A DNA stretch of 64,000 nt from Phalacrocorax aristotelis (lineage: Eukaryota > Chordata > Aves > Suliformes > Phalacrocoracidae), in assembly GCF_949628215.1 (NCBI RefSeq), contig NW_027441275.1, positions 1 through 64,000 on the forward strand. The letters are read 5' to 3'. Position 1 is the first letter of the stretch. The number at the start of each line of letters is the position of its first letter. The notes under the pieces were generated by a model that was given only the letters and a program-made list of their open reading frames with translations, was not told the origin of the DNA and ran no database searches. Below, in pieces: positions 42,601 through 56,960 of the stretch. Both the position numbers and the translations under genes were made by a program.

Positions 42601-44199
42601 CCGATCCCGGGAATGGCCTGGGGGTAAAACCCGGCCCGGATCCGCCCTGGGAATGGCCTGGGGGTAAAACCCGGCCCGGATCCGATCCCGGAATGACCTG
42701 GGGGTAAAACCCGGCCCGTATCCGATCCTGGGAATGGCCTGGGGGTAAAACCCGGCCCGGATCCGATCCCGGGAATGGCCTGGGGGTAAAACCCGGCCCG
42801 TATCCGATCCTGGGAATGGCCTGGGGGTAAAACCCGGCCCGGATCCGATCCCGGGAATGACCTGGGGGTAAAACCCGGCCCGGATCCGATCCTGGGAATG
42901 GCCTGGGGGTAAAACCCGGCCCGGATCCGATCCTGGGAATGGCCTGGGGGTAAAACCCGGCCCGGATCCGATCCCGGGAATGGCCTGGGGGTAAAACCCG
43001 GCCCGGATCCGCCCTGGGAATGGCCTGGGGGTAAAACCCGGCCCGGATCCGATCCCGGAATGGCCTGGGGGTAAAACCCGGCCCGGATCCGATCCCGGGA
43101 ATGGCCTGGGGGTAAAACCCGGCCCGGATCCGATCCTGGGAATGGCCTGGGGGTAAAACCCGGCCCGGATCCGATCCCGGGAATGGCCTGGGGGTAAAAC
43201 CCGGCCCGGATCCGATCCTGGGAATGGCCTGGGGGTAAAACCCGGCCCGGATCCGATCCCGGGAATGGCCTGGGGTAAAACCCTGCCCGGATCCGATCCT
43301 GGGAATGGCCTGGGGGTAAAACCCGGCCCGGATCCGATCCCGGGAATGGCCTGGGGGTAAAACCCGGCCCGGATCCGATCCCGGGAATGGCCTGGGGGTA
43401 AAACCCGGCCCGGATCCGCCCTGGGAATGGCCAGGGGGTAAAACCCGGCCCGGACCCGATCCTGGGAATGGCCTGGGGGTAAAACCCGGACCGGATCCGA
43501 TCCTGGGAATGGCCTGGGGGTAAAACCCGGCCCGGATCCGATCCCGGGAATGGCCTGGGGGTAAAACCCGGCCCGGATCCGATCCCAGGAATGGCCTGGG
43601 GGTAAAACCCGGCCCGGATCCGATCCTGGGAATGGCCTGGGGGTAAAACCCTGCCCGGATCCGATCCCGGGAATGGACTGGGGGTAAAACCCTGCCCGGA
43701 TCCGATCCTGGGAATGGTCTGGGGGTAAAACCCGGCCCGGATCCGATCCTGGGAATGGCCTGGGGGTAAAACCCTGCCCGGATCCGATCCCGGGAATGGA
43801 CTGGGGGTAAAACCCGGCCCGGATCTGATCCCGGGAATGGCCTGGGGGTAAAACCCGGCCCGGATCCGATCCCGGGAATGGCCTGGGGGTAAAACCCGGC
43901 CTGGATCCGATCCCGGGAATGGCCTGGGGGTAAAACCCGGCCCGGATCCGCCCTGGGAATGGCCTGGGGGTAAAACCCGGCCCGGATCCGATCCCGGGAA
44001 TGGCCTGGGGGTAAAACCCGGCCCGGATCCCGGGAATGGCCTGGGGGTAAAACCCTGCCCGGATCCGATCCTGGGAATGGCCTGGGGGTAAAACCCAGCC
44101 CGGATCCGATCCTGGGAATGGCCTGGGGGTAAAACCCGGCCCGGATCTGATCCCGGGAATGGCCTGGGGGTAAAACCCGGCCCAGATCCCGGGAATGGC

Positions 44200-47100
44200 C
44201 TGGGGGTAAAACCCGGCCCGGATCCAATCCTGGGAATGGCTTGGGGGTAAAACCTGGCCCGGATCCGATCCCGGGAATGGCCTGGGGGTAAAACCCGGCC
44301 CGGAACCGATCCTGGGAATGGCCTGGGGGTAAAACCCGGCCCGGATCCGATCCCGGGAATGGCCTGGGGGTAAAACCCGGCCCGGATCCGAACCCGGGAA
44401 TGGACTGGGGGTAAAACCCGGCCCGGATCCGATCCCGGGAATGGCCTGGGGGTAAAACCCGGCCCGGATCCGATCCTGTGAATGGCCTGGGGGTAAAACC
44501 CGGCCCGGATCCGATCCTGGGAATGGCCTGGGGGTAAAACCCGGCCCGGATCCGATCCTGGAAATGGCCTGGGGGTAAAACCCGTCCTGGATCCGATCCC
44601 GGGAATGGCCTGGGGGTAAAACCCGGCCCGGATCCGATCCCGGGAATGGCCTGGGGGTAAAACCCGGCCCGGATCCGCCCTGGGAATGGCCTGGGGGTAA
44701 AACCCGGCCCGGATCTGATCCCGGGAATGGCCTGGGGGTAAAACCCGGCCCGGATCCGATCCCGGGAATGGCCTGGGGGTAAAACCCGGCCCGGATCCGC
44801 CCTGGGAATGGCCTGGGGGTAAAACCCGGCCCGGATCCGCCCTGGGAATGGCCTGGGGGTTAAACCCGTCCTGGATCCGATCCCGGGAATGGCCTGGGGG
44901 TAAAACCCGGCCCAGATCCGCCCTGGGAATGGCCTGGGGGTAAAAACCCGTCCTGGATCCGATCCTGGGAATGGCCTGGGGGTAAAACCCGGCCCGGATC
45001 TGATCCCGGGAATGGACTGGGGGTAAAACCCGGCCCGGATCCGATCCCGGGAATGGCCTGGGGGTAAAACCCGGCCCGGATCCGATCCCGGGAATGGCCT
45101 GGGGGTAAAACCCGGCCCGGATCCGCCCTGGGAATGGCCTGGGGGTAAAACCCTGCCCGGATCCGCCCTGGGAATGGCCTGGGGGTAAAACCCTGCCCGG
45201 ATCCGCCCTGGGAATGGTCTGGGGGTAAAACCCGGCCCGGATCCGATCCCGGGAATGGCCTGGGGGTAAAACCCGGCCCGGATCCGCCCTGGGAATGGCC
45301 TGGGGGTAAAACCCGGCCCGGATCCGATCCTGGGAATGGCCTGGGGGTAAAACCCGGCCCGTATCCGATCCTGGGAATGGCCTGGGGGTAAAACCCAGCC
45401 CGGATCCGATCCCGGGAATGGCCTGGGGGTAAAACCCGGCCCGGATCCGATCCTGGGAATGGCCTGGGGGTAAAACCCGGCCCGGATCCGATCCTGGGAA
45501 TGGTCTGGGGGTAAAACCCGGCCCGGATCCGATCCTGGGAATGGCCTGGGGGTAAAACCCGGCCCGGATCCGATCCCGGGAATGGCCTGGGGGTAAAACC
45601 CGGCCCGGATCCGCCCTGGGAATGGCCTGGGGGTAAAACCCGGCCCGGATCCGATCCCGGGAATGGCCTGGGGGTAAAACCCTGCCCGGATCCGATCCCG
45701 GGAATGGCCTGGGGGTAAAACCCGGCCCGGATCCGATCCCGGGAATGGCCTGGGGGTAAAACCCGGCCCGGATCCGATCCCGGGAATGGCCTGGGGGTAA
45801 AACCCGGCCCGGATCCGCCCTGGGAATGGACTGGGGGTAAAACCCGGACCGGATCCGATCCTGGGAATGGCCTGGGGGTAAAACCCGGCCCGGATCCAAT
45901 CCTGGGAATGGCTTGGGGGTAAAACCTGGCCCGGATCCGATCCGGGAATGGCCTGGGGGTAAAACCCGGCCCGGAACCGATCCTGGGAATGGCCTGGGGG
46001 TAAAACCCGGCCCGGATCCGATCCCGGGAATGGCCTGGGGGTAAAACCCGGCCCGGATCCGAACCCGGGAATGGACTGGGGGTAAAACCCGGCCCGGATC
46101 CGATCCCGGGAATGGCCTGGGGGTAAAACCCGGCCCGGATCCGATCCTGTGAATGGCCTGGGGGTAAAACCCGGCCCGGATCCGCCCTGGGAATGGCCAG
46201 GGGGTAAAACCCGGCCCGGACCCGATCCTGGGAATGGCCTGGGGGTAAAACCCGGACCGGATCCGATCCTGGGAATGGCCTGGGGGTAAAACCCGGCCCG
46301 GATCCGATCCCGGGAATGGCCTGGGGGTAAAACCCGGCCCGGATCCGATCCCGGGAATGGCCTGGGGGTAAAACCCGGCCCGGATCGGATCCTGGGAATG
46401 GCCTGGGGGTAAAACCCTGCCCGGATCCGATCCCGGGAATGGACTGGGGGTAAAACCCTGCCCGGATCCTATCCTGGGAATGGTCTGGGGGTAAAACCCG
46501 GCCCGGATCCGATCCTGGGAATGGCCTGGGGGTAAAACCCTGCCCGGATCCGATCCCGGGAATGGCCTGGGGGTAAAACCCGGCCCGGATCCGATCCTGG
46601 GAATGGCCTGGGGGTAAAACCCTGCCCGGATCCGCCCTGGGAATGGCCTGGGGGTAAAACCCTGCCCGGATCCGCCCTGGGAATGGACTGGGGGTAAAAC
46701 CCGGCCCGGATCTGATCCCGGGAATGGCCTGGGGGTAAAACCCGGCCCGGATCCGATCCCGGGAATGGCCTGGGGGTAAAACCCGGCCTGGATCCGATCC
46801 CGGGAATGGCCTGGGGGTAAAACCCTGCCCGGATCCGATCCCGGGAATGGCCTGGGGGTAAAACCCGGCCCGGATCCGCCCTGGGAATGGACTGGGGGTA
46901 AAACCCGGCCCGGATCCGATCCCGGGAATGGCCTGGGGGTAAAACCCGGCCCGGATCCGCCCTGGGAATGGCCTGGGGGTAAAACCCGGCCCGGATCCGA
47001 TCCCGGGAATGGCCTGGGGGTATAACCCTGCCCGGATCTGATCTGGGAATGGCCTGGGGGTAAAACCCTGCCCGGATCTGATCTGGGAATGGCCTGGGGC

Positions 47101-50100
47101 TAAAACCCGGCCCGGATCCGATCCCGGGAATGGCCTAGGGGTAAAACCCGGCCCGGATCCGCCCTGGGAATGGCCTGGGGGTAAAACCCGGCCCGGATCC
47201 GATCCCGGGAATGGCCTGGGGGTAAAACCCGGCCCGGATCCGATCCCGGGAATGGCCTGGGGGTAAAACCCGGCCCGGATCCGCCCTGGGAATGGCCTGG
47301 GGGTAAAACCCGGCCCGGATCCGATCCCGGGAATGGCCTGGGGGTAAAACCCGGCCCGGATCCCGGGAATGGCCTGGGGGTAAAACCCGGCCCGGATCCA
47401 ATCCTGGGAATGGCTTGGGGGTAAAACCCAGCCCGGATCCGATCCTGGGAATGGCCTGGGGGTAAAACCCGGCCCGGATCTGATCCCGGGAATGGCCTGG
47501 GGGTAAAACCCGGCCCAGATCCCGGGAATGGCCTGGGGGTAAAACCCGGCCCGGATCCAATCCTGGGAATGGCTTGGGGGTAAAACCTGGCCCGGATCCG
47601 ATCCCGGGAATGGCCTGGGGGTAAAACCCGGCCCGGATCCAATCCTGGGAATGGCTTGGGGGTAAAACCTGGCCCGGATCCGATCCCGGGAATGGCCTGG
47701 GGGTAAAACCCGGCCCGGAACCGATCCTGGGAATGGCCTGGGGGTAAAACCCGGCCCGGATCCGATCCCGGGAATGGCCTGGGGGTAAAACCCGGCCCGG
47801 ATCCGAACCCGGGAATGGACTGGGGGTAAAACCCGGCCCGGATCCGATCCCGGGAATGGCCTGGGGGTAAAACCCGGCCCGGATCCGATCCTGTGAATGG
47901 CCTGGGGGTAAAACCCGGCCCGGATCCGATCCTGGGAATGGCCTGGGGGTAAAACCCGGACCGGATCTGATCCTGGAAATGGCCTGGGGGTAAAACCCGT
48001 CCTGGATCCGATCCCGGGAATGGCCTGGGGGTAAAACCCGGCCCGGATCCGATCCCGGGAATGGCCTGGGGGTAAAACCCTGCCCGGATCCGCCCTGGGA
48101 ATGGCCTGGGGGTAAAACCCGGCCCGGATCTGATCCCGGGAATGGCCTGGGGGTAAAACCCGGCCCGGATCCGATCCCGGGAATGGCCTGGGGGTAAAAC
48201 CCGGCCCGGATCCGCCCTGGGAATGGCCTGGGGGTAAAACCCGGCCCGGATCCGATCCTGGGAATGGCCTGGGGGTTAAACCCGTCCTGGATCCGATCCC
48301 GGGAATGGCCTGGGGGTAAAACCCGGCCCAGATCCGCCCTGGGAATGGCCTGGGGGTAAAACCCGTCCTGGATCCGATCCTGGGAATGGCCTGGGGGTAA
48401 AACCCGGCCCGGATCTGATCCCGGGAATGGCCTGGGGGTAAAACCCGGCCCGGATCCGATCCCGGGAATGGCCTGGGGGTAAAACCCGGCCCGGATCCGA
48501 TCCCGGGAATGGCCTGGGGGTAAAACCCGGCCCGGATCCGCCCTGGGAATGGCCTGGGGGTAAAACCCGGCCCGGATCCGATCCCGGGAATGGCCTGGGG
48601 GTAAAACCCGGCCCGGATCCGATCCCGGGAATGGCCTGGGGGTAAAAGCCGGCCCGGATCCGATCCCGGGAATGGACTGGGGGTAAAACCCGGCCCGGAT
48701 CCGATCCCGGGAATGGCCTGGGGGTAAAACCCGGCCCGGATCCGATCCTGTGAATGGCCTGGGGGTAAAACCCGGCCCGGATCCGATCCTGGGAATGGCC
48801 TGGGGGTAAAACCCGGCCCGGATCCGATCCTGGAAATGGCCTGGGGGTAAAACCCGTCCTGGATCCGATCCCGGGAATGGCCTGGGGGTAAAACCCGGCC
48901 CGGATCCGCCCTGGGAATGGCCTGGGGGTAAAACCCGGCCCGGATCCGCCCTGGGAATGGCCTGGGGGTAAAACCCGGCCCGGATCCGCCCTGGGAATGG
49001 CCTGGGGGTAAAACCCGGCCCGGATCTGATCCCGGGAATGGCCTGGGGGTAAAACCCGGCCCGGATCCGATCCCGGGAATGGCCTGGGGGTAAAACCCGG
49101 CCCGGATCCGCCCTGGGAATGGCCTGGGGGTAAAACCCGGCCCAGATCCGCCCTGGGAATGGCCTGGGGGTAAAACCCGTCCTGGATCCGATCCTGGGAA
49201 TGGCCTGGGGGTAAAACCCGGCCCGGATCTGATCCCGGGAATGGACTGGGGGTAAAACCCGGCCCGGATCCGATCCCGGGAATGGCCTGGGGGTAAAACC
49301 CGGCCCGGATCCGATCCCGGGAATGGCCTGGGGGTAAAACCCGGCCCGGATCCGCCCTGGGAATGGCCTGGGGGTAAAACCCTGCCCGGATCCGCCCTGG
49401 GAATGGCCTGGGGGTAAAACCCTGCCCGGATCCGCCCTGGGAATGGTCTGGGGGTAAAACCCGGCCCGGATCCGATCCCGGGAATGGCCTGGGGGTAAAA
49501 CCCGGCCCGGATCCGCCCTGGGAATGGCCTGGGGGTAAAACCCGGCCCGGATCCGATCCTGGGAATGGCCTGGGGGTAAAACCCGGCCCGTATCCGATCC
49601 TGGGAATGGCCTGGGGGTAAAACCCAGCCCGGATCCGATCCCGGGAATGGCCTGGGGGTAAAACCCGGCCCGGATCCGATCCTGGGAATGGCCTGGGGGT
49701 AAAACCCGGCCCGGATCCGATCCTGGGAATGGTCTGGGGGTAAAACCCGGCCCGGATCCGATCCTGGGAATGGCCTGGGGGTAAAACCCGGCCCGGATCC
49801 GATCCCGGGAATGGCCTGGGGGTAAAACCCGGCCCGGATCCGCCCTGAGAATGGCCTGGGGGTAAAACCCGGCCCGGATCCGATCCCGGGAATGGCCTGG
49901 GGGTAAAACCCTGCCCGGATCCGATCCCGGGAATGGCCTGGGGGTAAAACCCGGCCCGGATCCGATCCCGGGAATGGCCTGGGGGTAAAACCCGGCCCGG
50001 ATCCGATCCCGGGAATGGCCTGGGGGTAAAACCCGGCCCGGATCCGCCCTGGGAATGGACTGGGGGTAAAACCCGGACCGGATCCGATCCTGGGAATGGC

Positions 50101-52700
50101 CTGGGGGTAAAACCCGGCCCGGATCCAATCCTGGGAATGGCTTGGGGGTAAAACCTGGCCCGGATCCGATCCCGGGAATGGCCTGGGGGTAAAACCCGGC
50201 CCGGAACCGATCCTGGGAATGGCCTGGGGGTAAAACCCGGCCCGGATCCGATCCCGGGAATGGCCTGGGGGTAAAACCCGGCCCGGATCCGAACCCGGGA
50301 ATGGACTGGGGGTAAAACCCGGCCCGGATCCGATCCCGGGAATGGCCTGGGGGTAAAACCCGGCCCGGATCCGATCCTGTGAATGGCCTGGGGGTAAAAC
50401 CCGGCCCGGATCCGCCCTGGGAATGGCCAGGGGGTAAAACCCGGCCCGGACCCGATCCTGGGAATGGCCTGGGGGTAAAACCCGGACCGGATCCGATCCT
50501 GGGAATGGCCTGGGGGTAAAACCCGGCCCGGATCCGATCCCGGGAATGGCCTGGGGGTAAAACCCGGCCCGGATCCGATCCCGGGAATGGCCTGGGGGTA
50601 AAACCCGGCCCGGATCGGATCCTGGGAATGGCCTGGGGGTAAAACCCTGCCCGGATCCGATCCCGGGAATGGCCTGGGGGTAAAACCCTGCCCGGATCCT
50701 ATCCTGGGAATGGCCTGGGGGTAAAACCCGGCCCGGATCCGATCCTGGGAATGGCCTGGGGGTAAAACCCGGCCCGGATCCGATCCCGGGAATGGCCTGG
50801 GGGTAAAACCCGGCCCGGATCCGATCCTGGGAATGGCCTGGGGGTAAAACCCTGCCCGGATCCGCCCTGGGAATGGACTGGGGGTAAAACCCTGCCCGGA
50901 TCCGCCCTGGGAATGGACTGGGGGTAAAACCCGGCCCGGATCTGATCCCGGGAATGGCCTGGGGGTAAAACCCGGCCCGGATCCGATCCCGGGAATGGCC
51001 TGGGGGTAAAACCCGGCCTGGATCCGATCCAGGGAATGGCCTGGGGGTAAAACCCTGCCCGGATCCGATCCCGGGAATGGCCTGGGGGTAAAACCCGGCC
51101 CGGATCCGCCCTGGGAATGGACTGGGGGTAAAACCCGGCCCGGATCCGATCCCGGGAATGGCCTGGGGGTAAAACCCGGCCCGGATCCGCCCTGGGAATG
51201 GCCTGGGGGTAAAACCCGGCCCGGATCCGATCCCGGGAATGGCCTGGGGGTATAACCCGGCCCGGATCCGATCCTGGGAATGGCCTGGGGGTAAAACCCG
51301 GCCCGGATCTGATCTGGGAATGGCCTGGGGGTAAAACCCGGCCCGGATCCGATCCCGGGAATGGCCTAGGGGTAAAACCCGGCCCGGATCCGCCCTGGGA
51401 ATGGCCTGGGGGTAAAACCCGGCCCGGATCCGATCCCGGGAATGGCCTGGGGGTAAAACCCGGCCCGGATCCCGGGAATGGCCTGGGGGTAAAACCCGGC
51501 CCGGATCCAATCCTGGGAATGGCTTGGGGGTAAAACCCAGCCCGGATCCGATCCTGGGAATGGCCTGGGGGTAAAACCCGGCCCGGATCTGATCCCGGGA
51601 ATGGCCTGGGGGTAAAACCCGGCCCAGATCCCGGGAATGGCCTGGGGGTAAAACCCGGCCCGGATCCAATCCTGGGAATGGCTTGGGGGTAAAACCTGGC
51701 CCGGATCCGATCCCGGGAATGGCCTGGGGGTAAAACCCGGCCCGGATCCAATCCTGGGAATGGCTTGGGGGTAAAACCTGGCCCGGATCCGATCCCGGGA
51801 ATGGCCTGGGGGTAAAACCCGGCCCGGAACCGATCCTGGGAATGGCCTGGGGGTAAAACCCGGCCCGGATCCGATCCCGGGAATGGCCTGGGGGTAAAAC
51901 CCGGCCCGGATCCGAACCCGGGAATGGACTGGGGGTAAAACCCGGCCCGGATCCGATCCCGGGAATGGCCTGGGGGTAAAACCCGGCCCGGATCCGATCC
52001 TGTGAATGGCCTGGGGGTAAAACCCGGCCCGGATCCGATCCTGGGAATGGCCTGGGGGTAAAACCCGGCCCGGATCTGATCCTGGAAATGGCCTGGGGGT
52101 AAAACCCGTCCTGGATCCGATCCCGGGAATGGCCTGGGGGTAAAACCCGGCCCGGATCCGATCCCGGGAATGGCCTGGGGGTAAAACCCTGCCCGGATCC
52201 GCCCTGGGAATGGCCTGGGGGTAAAACCCGGCCCGGATCTGATCCCGGGAATGGCCTGGGGGTAAAACCCGGCCCGGATCCGATCCCGGGAATGGCCTGG
52301 GGGTAAAACCCGGCCCGGATCCGCCCTGGGAATGGCCTGGGGGTAAAACCCGGCCCGGATCCGATCCTGGGAATGGCCTGGGGGTTAAACCCGTCCTGGA
52401 TCCGATCCCGGGAATGGCCTGGGGGTAAAACCCGGCCCAGATCCGCCCTGGGAATGGCCTGGGGGTAAAACCCGTCCTGGATCCGATCCTGGGAATGGCC
52501 TGGGGGTAAAACCCGGCCCGGATCTGATCCCGGGAATGGCCTGGGGGTAAAACCCGGCCCGGATCCGATCCCGGGAATGGCCTGGGGGTAAAACCCGGCC
52601 CGGATCCGATCCCGGGAATGGCCTGGGGGTAAAACCCGGCCCGGATCCGCCCTGGGAATGGCCTGGGGGTAAAACCCGGCCCGGATCCGATCCCGGGAAT
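44200..52700. repeat. 4.23-kb tandem higher-order repeat in the satellite
   Basis: Many rare markers recur 4,229-4,231 bp apart: GGAATGGTCT (45211 and 49440), GGATCCAATCC (45892 and 50121), GAATGGCCAG (46191 and 50421), CGGATCGGATCC (46381 and 50611), CGGATCCTATCC (46463 and 50693) and CCTAGG (47134 and 51365). After about 47.6 kb the offset drops to 4,109 bp (CCGGATCTGATCCTGG at 47961 and 52070; GGGGGTTAAAC at 48271 and 52380), a loss of three units. The period is about 103-104 basic units. Confidence 0.85.
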
Positions 52701-53214
52701 GGCCTGGGGGTAAAACCCGGCCCGGATCCGCCCTGGGAATGGCCTGGGGGTAAAAGCCGGCCCGGATCCGATCCCGGGAATGGCCTGGGGGTAAAACCCG
52801 GCCCGGATCCGCCCTGGGAATGGCCTGGGGGTAAAACCCGGCCCGGATCCGATCCCGGGAATGGGCTGGGGGTAAAACCCGGCCCGGATCCGATCCTGGG
52901 AATGGCCTGGGGGTAAAACCCGGCCCGGATCCGATCCCGGGAATGGCCTGGGGGTAAAACCCGGCCCGGATCCAATCCCGGGAATGGACTGGGGGTAAAA
53001 CCCGGCCCGGATCCGATCCCGGGAATGGCCTGGGGGTAAAACCCGGCCCGGATCCGATCCCGGGAATGGGCTGGGGGTAAAACCCTGCCCGGATCCGATC
53101 CTGGGAATGGCCTGGGGGTAAAACCCGGCCCGGATCCGATCCTGGGAATGGCCTGGGGGTAAAACCCGGCCCGGATCCGCCCTGGGAATGGCCTGGGGGT
53201 AAAACCCGGCCCGG

Positions 53215-56200
53215 ATCCGCCCGGGAATGGCCTGGGGGTAAAACCCGGCCCGGATCCGATCCCGGGAATGGACTGGGGGTAAAACCCGGCCCGGATCCGC
53301 CCTGGGAATGGCCTGGGGGTAAAACCCGGCCCGGAACCGATCTCGGGAATGGCCTGGGGGTAAAACCCGGCCCGGATCCGATCCTGGGAATGGCCTGGGG
53401 GTAAAACCCGGCCCGGATCTGATCCCGGGAATGGCCTGGGGGTAAAACCCGGCCCGGATCCGCCCTGGGAATGGCCTGGGGGTAAAACCCGGCCCGGAAC
53501 CGATCCTGGGAATGGCCTGGGGGTAAAACCCGGCCCGGATCCGATCCCGGGAATGGCCTGGGGGTAAAACCCGGCCCGGATCCGCCCTGGGAATGGCCTG
53601 GGGGTAAAACCCAGCCCGGATCCGATCCCGGGAATGGCCTGGGGGTAAAACCCGGCCCGGATCCGCCCTGGGAATGGACTGGGGGTAAAACCCGGACCGG
53701 ATCCGATCCTGGGAATGGCCTGGGGGTAAAACCCGGCCCGGATCTGATCCCGGGAATGGCCTGGGGGTAAAACCCGGCCCGGATCCGATCCCGGGAATGG
53801 CCTGGGGGTAAAACCCGGCCCGGATCCGATCCCGGGAATGGCCTGGGGGTAAAACCCGGCCCGGATCCGATCCCGGGAATGGCCTGGGGGTAAAACCCGG
53901 CCCGGATCCGCCCTGGGAATGGCCTGGGGGTAAAACCCGGCCCGGATCCGCCCTGGGAATGGTCTGGGGGTAAAACCCGGCCCGGATCCGATCCCGGGAA
54001 TGGCCTGGGGGTAAAACCCGGCCCGGATCCGCCCTGGGAATGGCCTGGGGGTAAAACCCGGACCGGATCCGATCCTGGGAATGGCCTGGGGGTAAAACCC
54101 GGCCCGGATCCGATCCCGGGAATGGCCTGGGGGTAAAACCCGGCCCGGATCCGCCCTGGGAATGGCCTGGGGGTAAAACCCGGCCCGGATCCGATCCCGG
54201 GAATGGCCTGGGGGTAAAACCCGGCCCGGATCCGCCCTGGGAATGGCCTGGGGGTAAAACCCGGCCCGGATCCGATCCCGGGAATGACCTGGGGGTAAAA
54301 CCCGGCCCGGATCCGATCCTGGGAATGGCCTGGGGGTAAAACCCGGCCCGGATCCGATCCCGGGAATGGCCTGGGGGTAAAACCCGGCCCGGATCCGATC
54401 CCGGGAATGGCCTGGGGGTAAAACCCTGCCCGGATCCGATCCCGGGAATGGGCTGGGGGTAAAACCCGGCCCGGATCCGATCCTGGGAATGGCCTGGGGG
54501 TAAAACCCGGCCCGGATCCGATCCCGGGAATGGCCTGGGGGTAAAACCCGGCCCGGATCCGATCCCGGGAATGGACTGGGGGTAAAACCCGGCCCGGATC
54601 CGCCCTGGGAATGGCCTGGGGGTAAAACCCGGCCCGGAACCGATCTCGGGAATGGCCTGGGGGTAAAACCCGGCCCGGATCCGATCCTGGGAATGGCCTG
54701 GGGGTAAAACCCGGCCCGGATCTGATCCCGGGAATGGCCTGGGGGTAAAACCCGGCCCGGATCCGCCCTGGGAATGGCCTGGGGGTAAAACCCGGCCCGG
54801 ATCCGCCCTGGGAATGGCCTGGGGGTAAAACCCGGCCCGGAACCGATCCTGGGAATGGCCTGGGGGTAAAACCCGGCCCGGATCCGATCCCGGGAATGGC
54901 CTGGGGGTAAAACCCGGCCCGGATCCGCCCTGGGAATGGCCTGGGGGTAAAACCCAGCCCGGATCCGATCCCAGGAATGGCCTGGGGGTAAAACCCGGCC
55001 CGGATCCAATCCCGGGAATGGACTGGGGGTAAAACCCGGCCCGGATCCAATCCCGGGAATGGACTGGGGGTAAAACCCGGCCCGGATCCGATCCCGGGAA
55101 TGGCCTGGGGGTAAAACCCGGCCCGGATCCGATCCCGGGAATGGCCTGGGGGTAAAACCCTGCCCGGATCCGATCCCGGGAATGGGCTGGGGGTAAAACC
55201 CGGCCCGGATCCGATCCTGGGAATGGCCTGGGGGTAAAACCCGGCCCGGATCCGATCCTGGGAATGGCCTGGGGGTAAAACCCGGCCCGGATCCGCCCTG
55301 GGAATGGCCTGGGGGTAAAACCCGGCCCGGATCCGCCCTGGGAATGGCCTGGGGGTAAAACCCGGCCCGGATCCGATCCCGGGAATGGCCTGGGGGTAAA
55401 ACCCGGCCCGGATCCGATCCCGGGAATGGACTGGGGGTAAAACCCGGCCCGGATCCGCCCTGGGAATGGCCTGGGGGTAAAACCCGGCCCGGAACCGATC
55501 TCGGGAATGGCCTGGGGGTAAAACCCGGCCCGGATCCGATCCTGGGAATGGCCTGGGGGTAAAACCCGGCCCGGATCTGATCCCGGGAATGGCCTGGGGG
55601 TAAAACCCGGCCCGGATCCGCCCTGGGAATGGCCTGGGGGTAAAACCCGGCCCGGAACCGATCCTGGGAATGGCCTGGGGGTAAAACCCGGCCCGGATCC
55701 GATCCCGGGAATGGCCTGGGGGTAAAACCCGGCCCGGATCCGCCCTGGGAATGGCCTGGGGGTAAAACCCAGCCCGGATCCGATCCCGGGAATGGCCTGG
55801 GGGTAAAACCCGGCCCGGATCCGCCCTGGGAATGGCCTGGGGGTAAAACCCGGACCGGATCCGATCCTGGGAATGGCCTGGGGGTAAAACCCGGCCCGGA
55901 TCTGATCCCGGGAATGGCCTGGGGGTAAAACCCTGCCCGGATCCGATCCCGGGAATGGCCTGGGGGTAAAACCCGGCCCGGATCCGATCCCGGGAATGGC
56001 CTGGGGGTAAAACCCGGCCCGGATCCGCCCTGGGAATGGCCTGGGGGTAAAACCCGGCCCGGATCCGCCCTGGGAATGGTCTGGGGGTAAAACCCGGCCC
56101 GGATCCGATCCCGGGAATGGCCTGGGGGTAAAACCCGGCCCGGATCCGCCCTGGGAATGGCCTGGGGGTAAAACCCGGACCGGATCCGATCCTGGGAATG

Positions 56201-56960
56201 GCCTGGGGGTAAAACCCGGCCCGGATCCGATCCCGGGAATGGCCTGGGGGTAAAACCCGGCCCGGATCCGCCCTGGGAATGGCCTGGGGGTAAAACCCGG
56301 CCCGGATCCGATCCCGGGAATGGCCTGGGGGTAAAACCCGGCCCGGATCCGCCCTGGGAATGGCCTGGGGGTAAAACCCGGCCCGGATCCGATCCCGGGA
56401 ATGACCTGGGGGTAAAACCCGGCCCGGATCCGATCCTGGGAATGGCCTGGGGGTAAAACCCGGCCCGGATCCGATCCCGGGAATGGCCTGGGGGTAAAAC
56501 CCGGCCCGGATCCGATCCCGGGAATGGCCTGGGGGTAAAACCCTGCCCGGATCCGATCCCGGGAATGGCCTGGGGGTAAAACCCGGCCCGGATCCGATCC
56601 TGGGAATGGCCTGGGGGTAAAACCCGGCCCGGATCCGATCCCGGGAATGGCCTGGGGGTAAAACCCGGCCCGGATCCGATCCCGGGAATGGACTGGGGGT
56701 AAAACCCGGCCCGGATCCGCCCTGGGAATGGCCTGGGGGTAAAACCCGGCCCGGAACCGATCTCGGGAATGGCCTGGGGGTAAAACCCGGCCCGGATCCG
56801 ATCCCGGGAATGGCCTGGGGGTAAAACCCGGCCCGGATCCGCCCTGGGAATGGCCTGGGGGTAAAACCCGGCCCGGATCCGCCCTGGGAATGGCCTGGGG
56901 GTAAAACCCGGCCCGGAACCGATCCTGGGAATGGCCTGGGGGTAAAACCCGGCCCGGATC
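53215..56960. repeat. 0.86-1.3-kb higher-order repeats in the satellite
   Basis: GGAACCGATCTCGGG recurs with GATCTCGGG at 53339, 54642, 55497 and 56759, spacings of 1,303, 855 and 1,262 bp. Each is followed by the same order of units, including GATCTGATCCCGGG and GGAACCGATCCTGGG in most copies. Spacings differ by whole groups of units. Confidence 0.7.
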
